Source: Lamellibrachia satsuma
Lineage: Eukaryota > Annelida > Polychaeta > Sabellida > Siboglinidae
Length of the DNA: 64,000 bases
Reading direction: 5' to 3'
Assembly: GCA_033239005.1 (NCBI GenBank)
Contig: BSQZ01000026.1
Location: forward strand, 6,341,501 to 6,405,500
Shown piece by piece: positions 63,939 through 64,000 of the stretch (position 1 is the first letter of the stretch; every line of letters begins with the position of its first letter). The position numbers and the translations under genes were made by a program. The notes beneath the pieces are model-generated. The model was given only the letters and a program-made list of their open reading frames with translations, was not told where the DNA came from and searched no databases.

Positions 63939-64000
63939 CTGCAAGGCATAAGAAAGTCCGTTCTAATAGTAAGCCAAAGAAAGAATTTCATCTTTTTATG
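63939..64000 (-). other. RBBP6 intron, cut by the window end
   Basis: Upstream of the acceptor the frame stays open, but the sequence has an intron-like composition. The preceding exon is outside the window. Confidence 0.5.

Overview
The window is AT-rich animal nuclear DNA. Genes are split by short introns with GT..AG borders, intergenic DNA is full of micro- and minisatellites, and there are several decayed non-LTR retrotransposons. The host genes (RSAD1, a collagen-like secreted protein, RBBP6) and the repeat style fit a marine invertebrate, possibly a lophotrochozoan; the species cannot be fixed from sequence alone. All three host genes lie on the minus strand.

Layout. 1-2,357: AT-rich DNA with a TTAA-flanked MITE-like element carrying about 31 copies of a 26-bp minisatellite. 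2,358-12,905: a complete 15-exon RSAD1/HemW gene (450 codons reconstructed, every exon junction in phase), whose exon 11 is a 63-bp in-frame tandem repeat. Its introns hold a second MITE-like copy, a LINE tail and satellites. 12,906-14,789: no gene recognised. 14,790-17,712: two plus-strand LINE relics (a 3' tail, then an endonuclease/RT element with broken frames). 18,714-20,175: a P-element-like THAP transposase remnant with an inverted 32-bp core at both sides. 20,356-22,000: hexamer and 13-bp minisatellites. 23,259-24,262: TA, GCGT and GTAC microsatellites.

24,275-57,782: a minus-strand collagen-like gene with a signal peptide or anchor exon and two Gly-X-Y exons. Its two Gly-X-Y exons are separated by a 32.9-kb intron, nearly all of which (24,621-54,935) is one 81-bp satellite, about 370 copies. 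The satellite unit is 27 codons of a LINE reverse transcriptase, open on the minus strand. It is flanked on both sides by the matching continuation of that RT, and a second copy of the same LINE (endonuclease, linker, RT) follows at 55,225-57,172. The array therefore looks like an in-place expansion of a piece of a retrotransposon gene inside a host intron. It contains higher-order duplications, TA expansions at one fixed position, and one inverted block.

57,846-62,523: intergenic, with an approximately 500-bp tandem duplication and a possible retroposon tail. 63,026-63,938: the last coding exon of RBBP6, running off the right side of the window.

A recurring theme is tandem amplification of segments that include splice sites: RSAD1 exon 11 with its donor, the acceptor region of RSAD1 intron 5, and the end of collagen exon 1 with its donor. 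RSAD1 (mitochondrial haem handling), the collagen-like protein (secreted or membrane) and RBBP6 (nuclear ubiquitin ligase) have no evident functional link.
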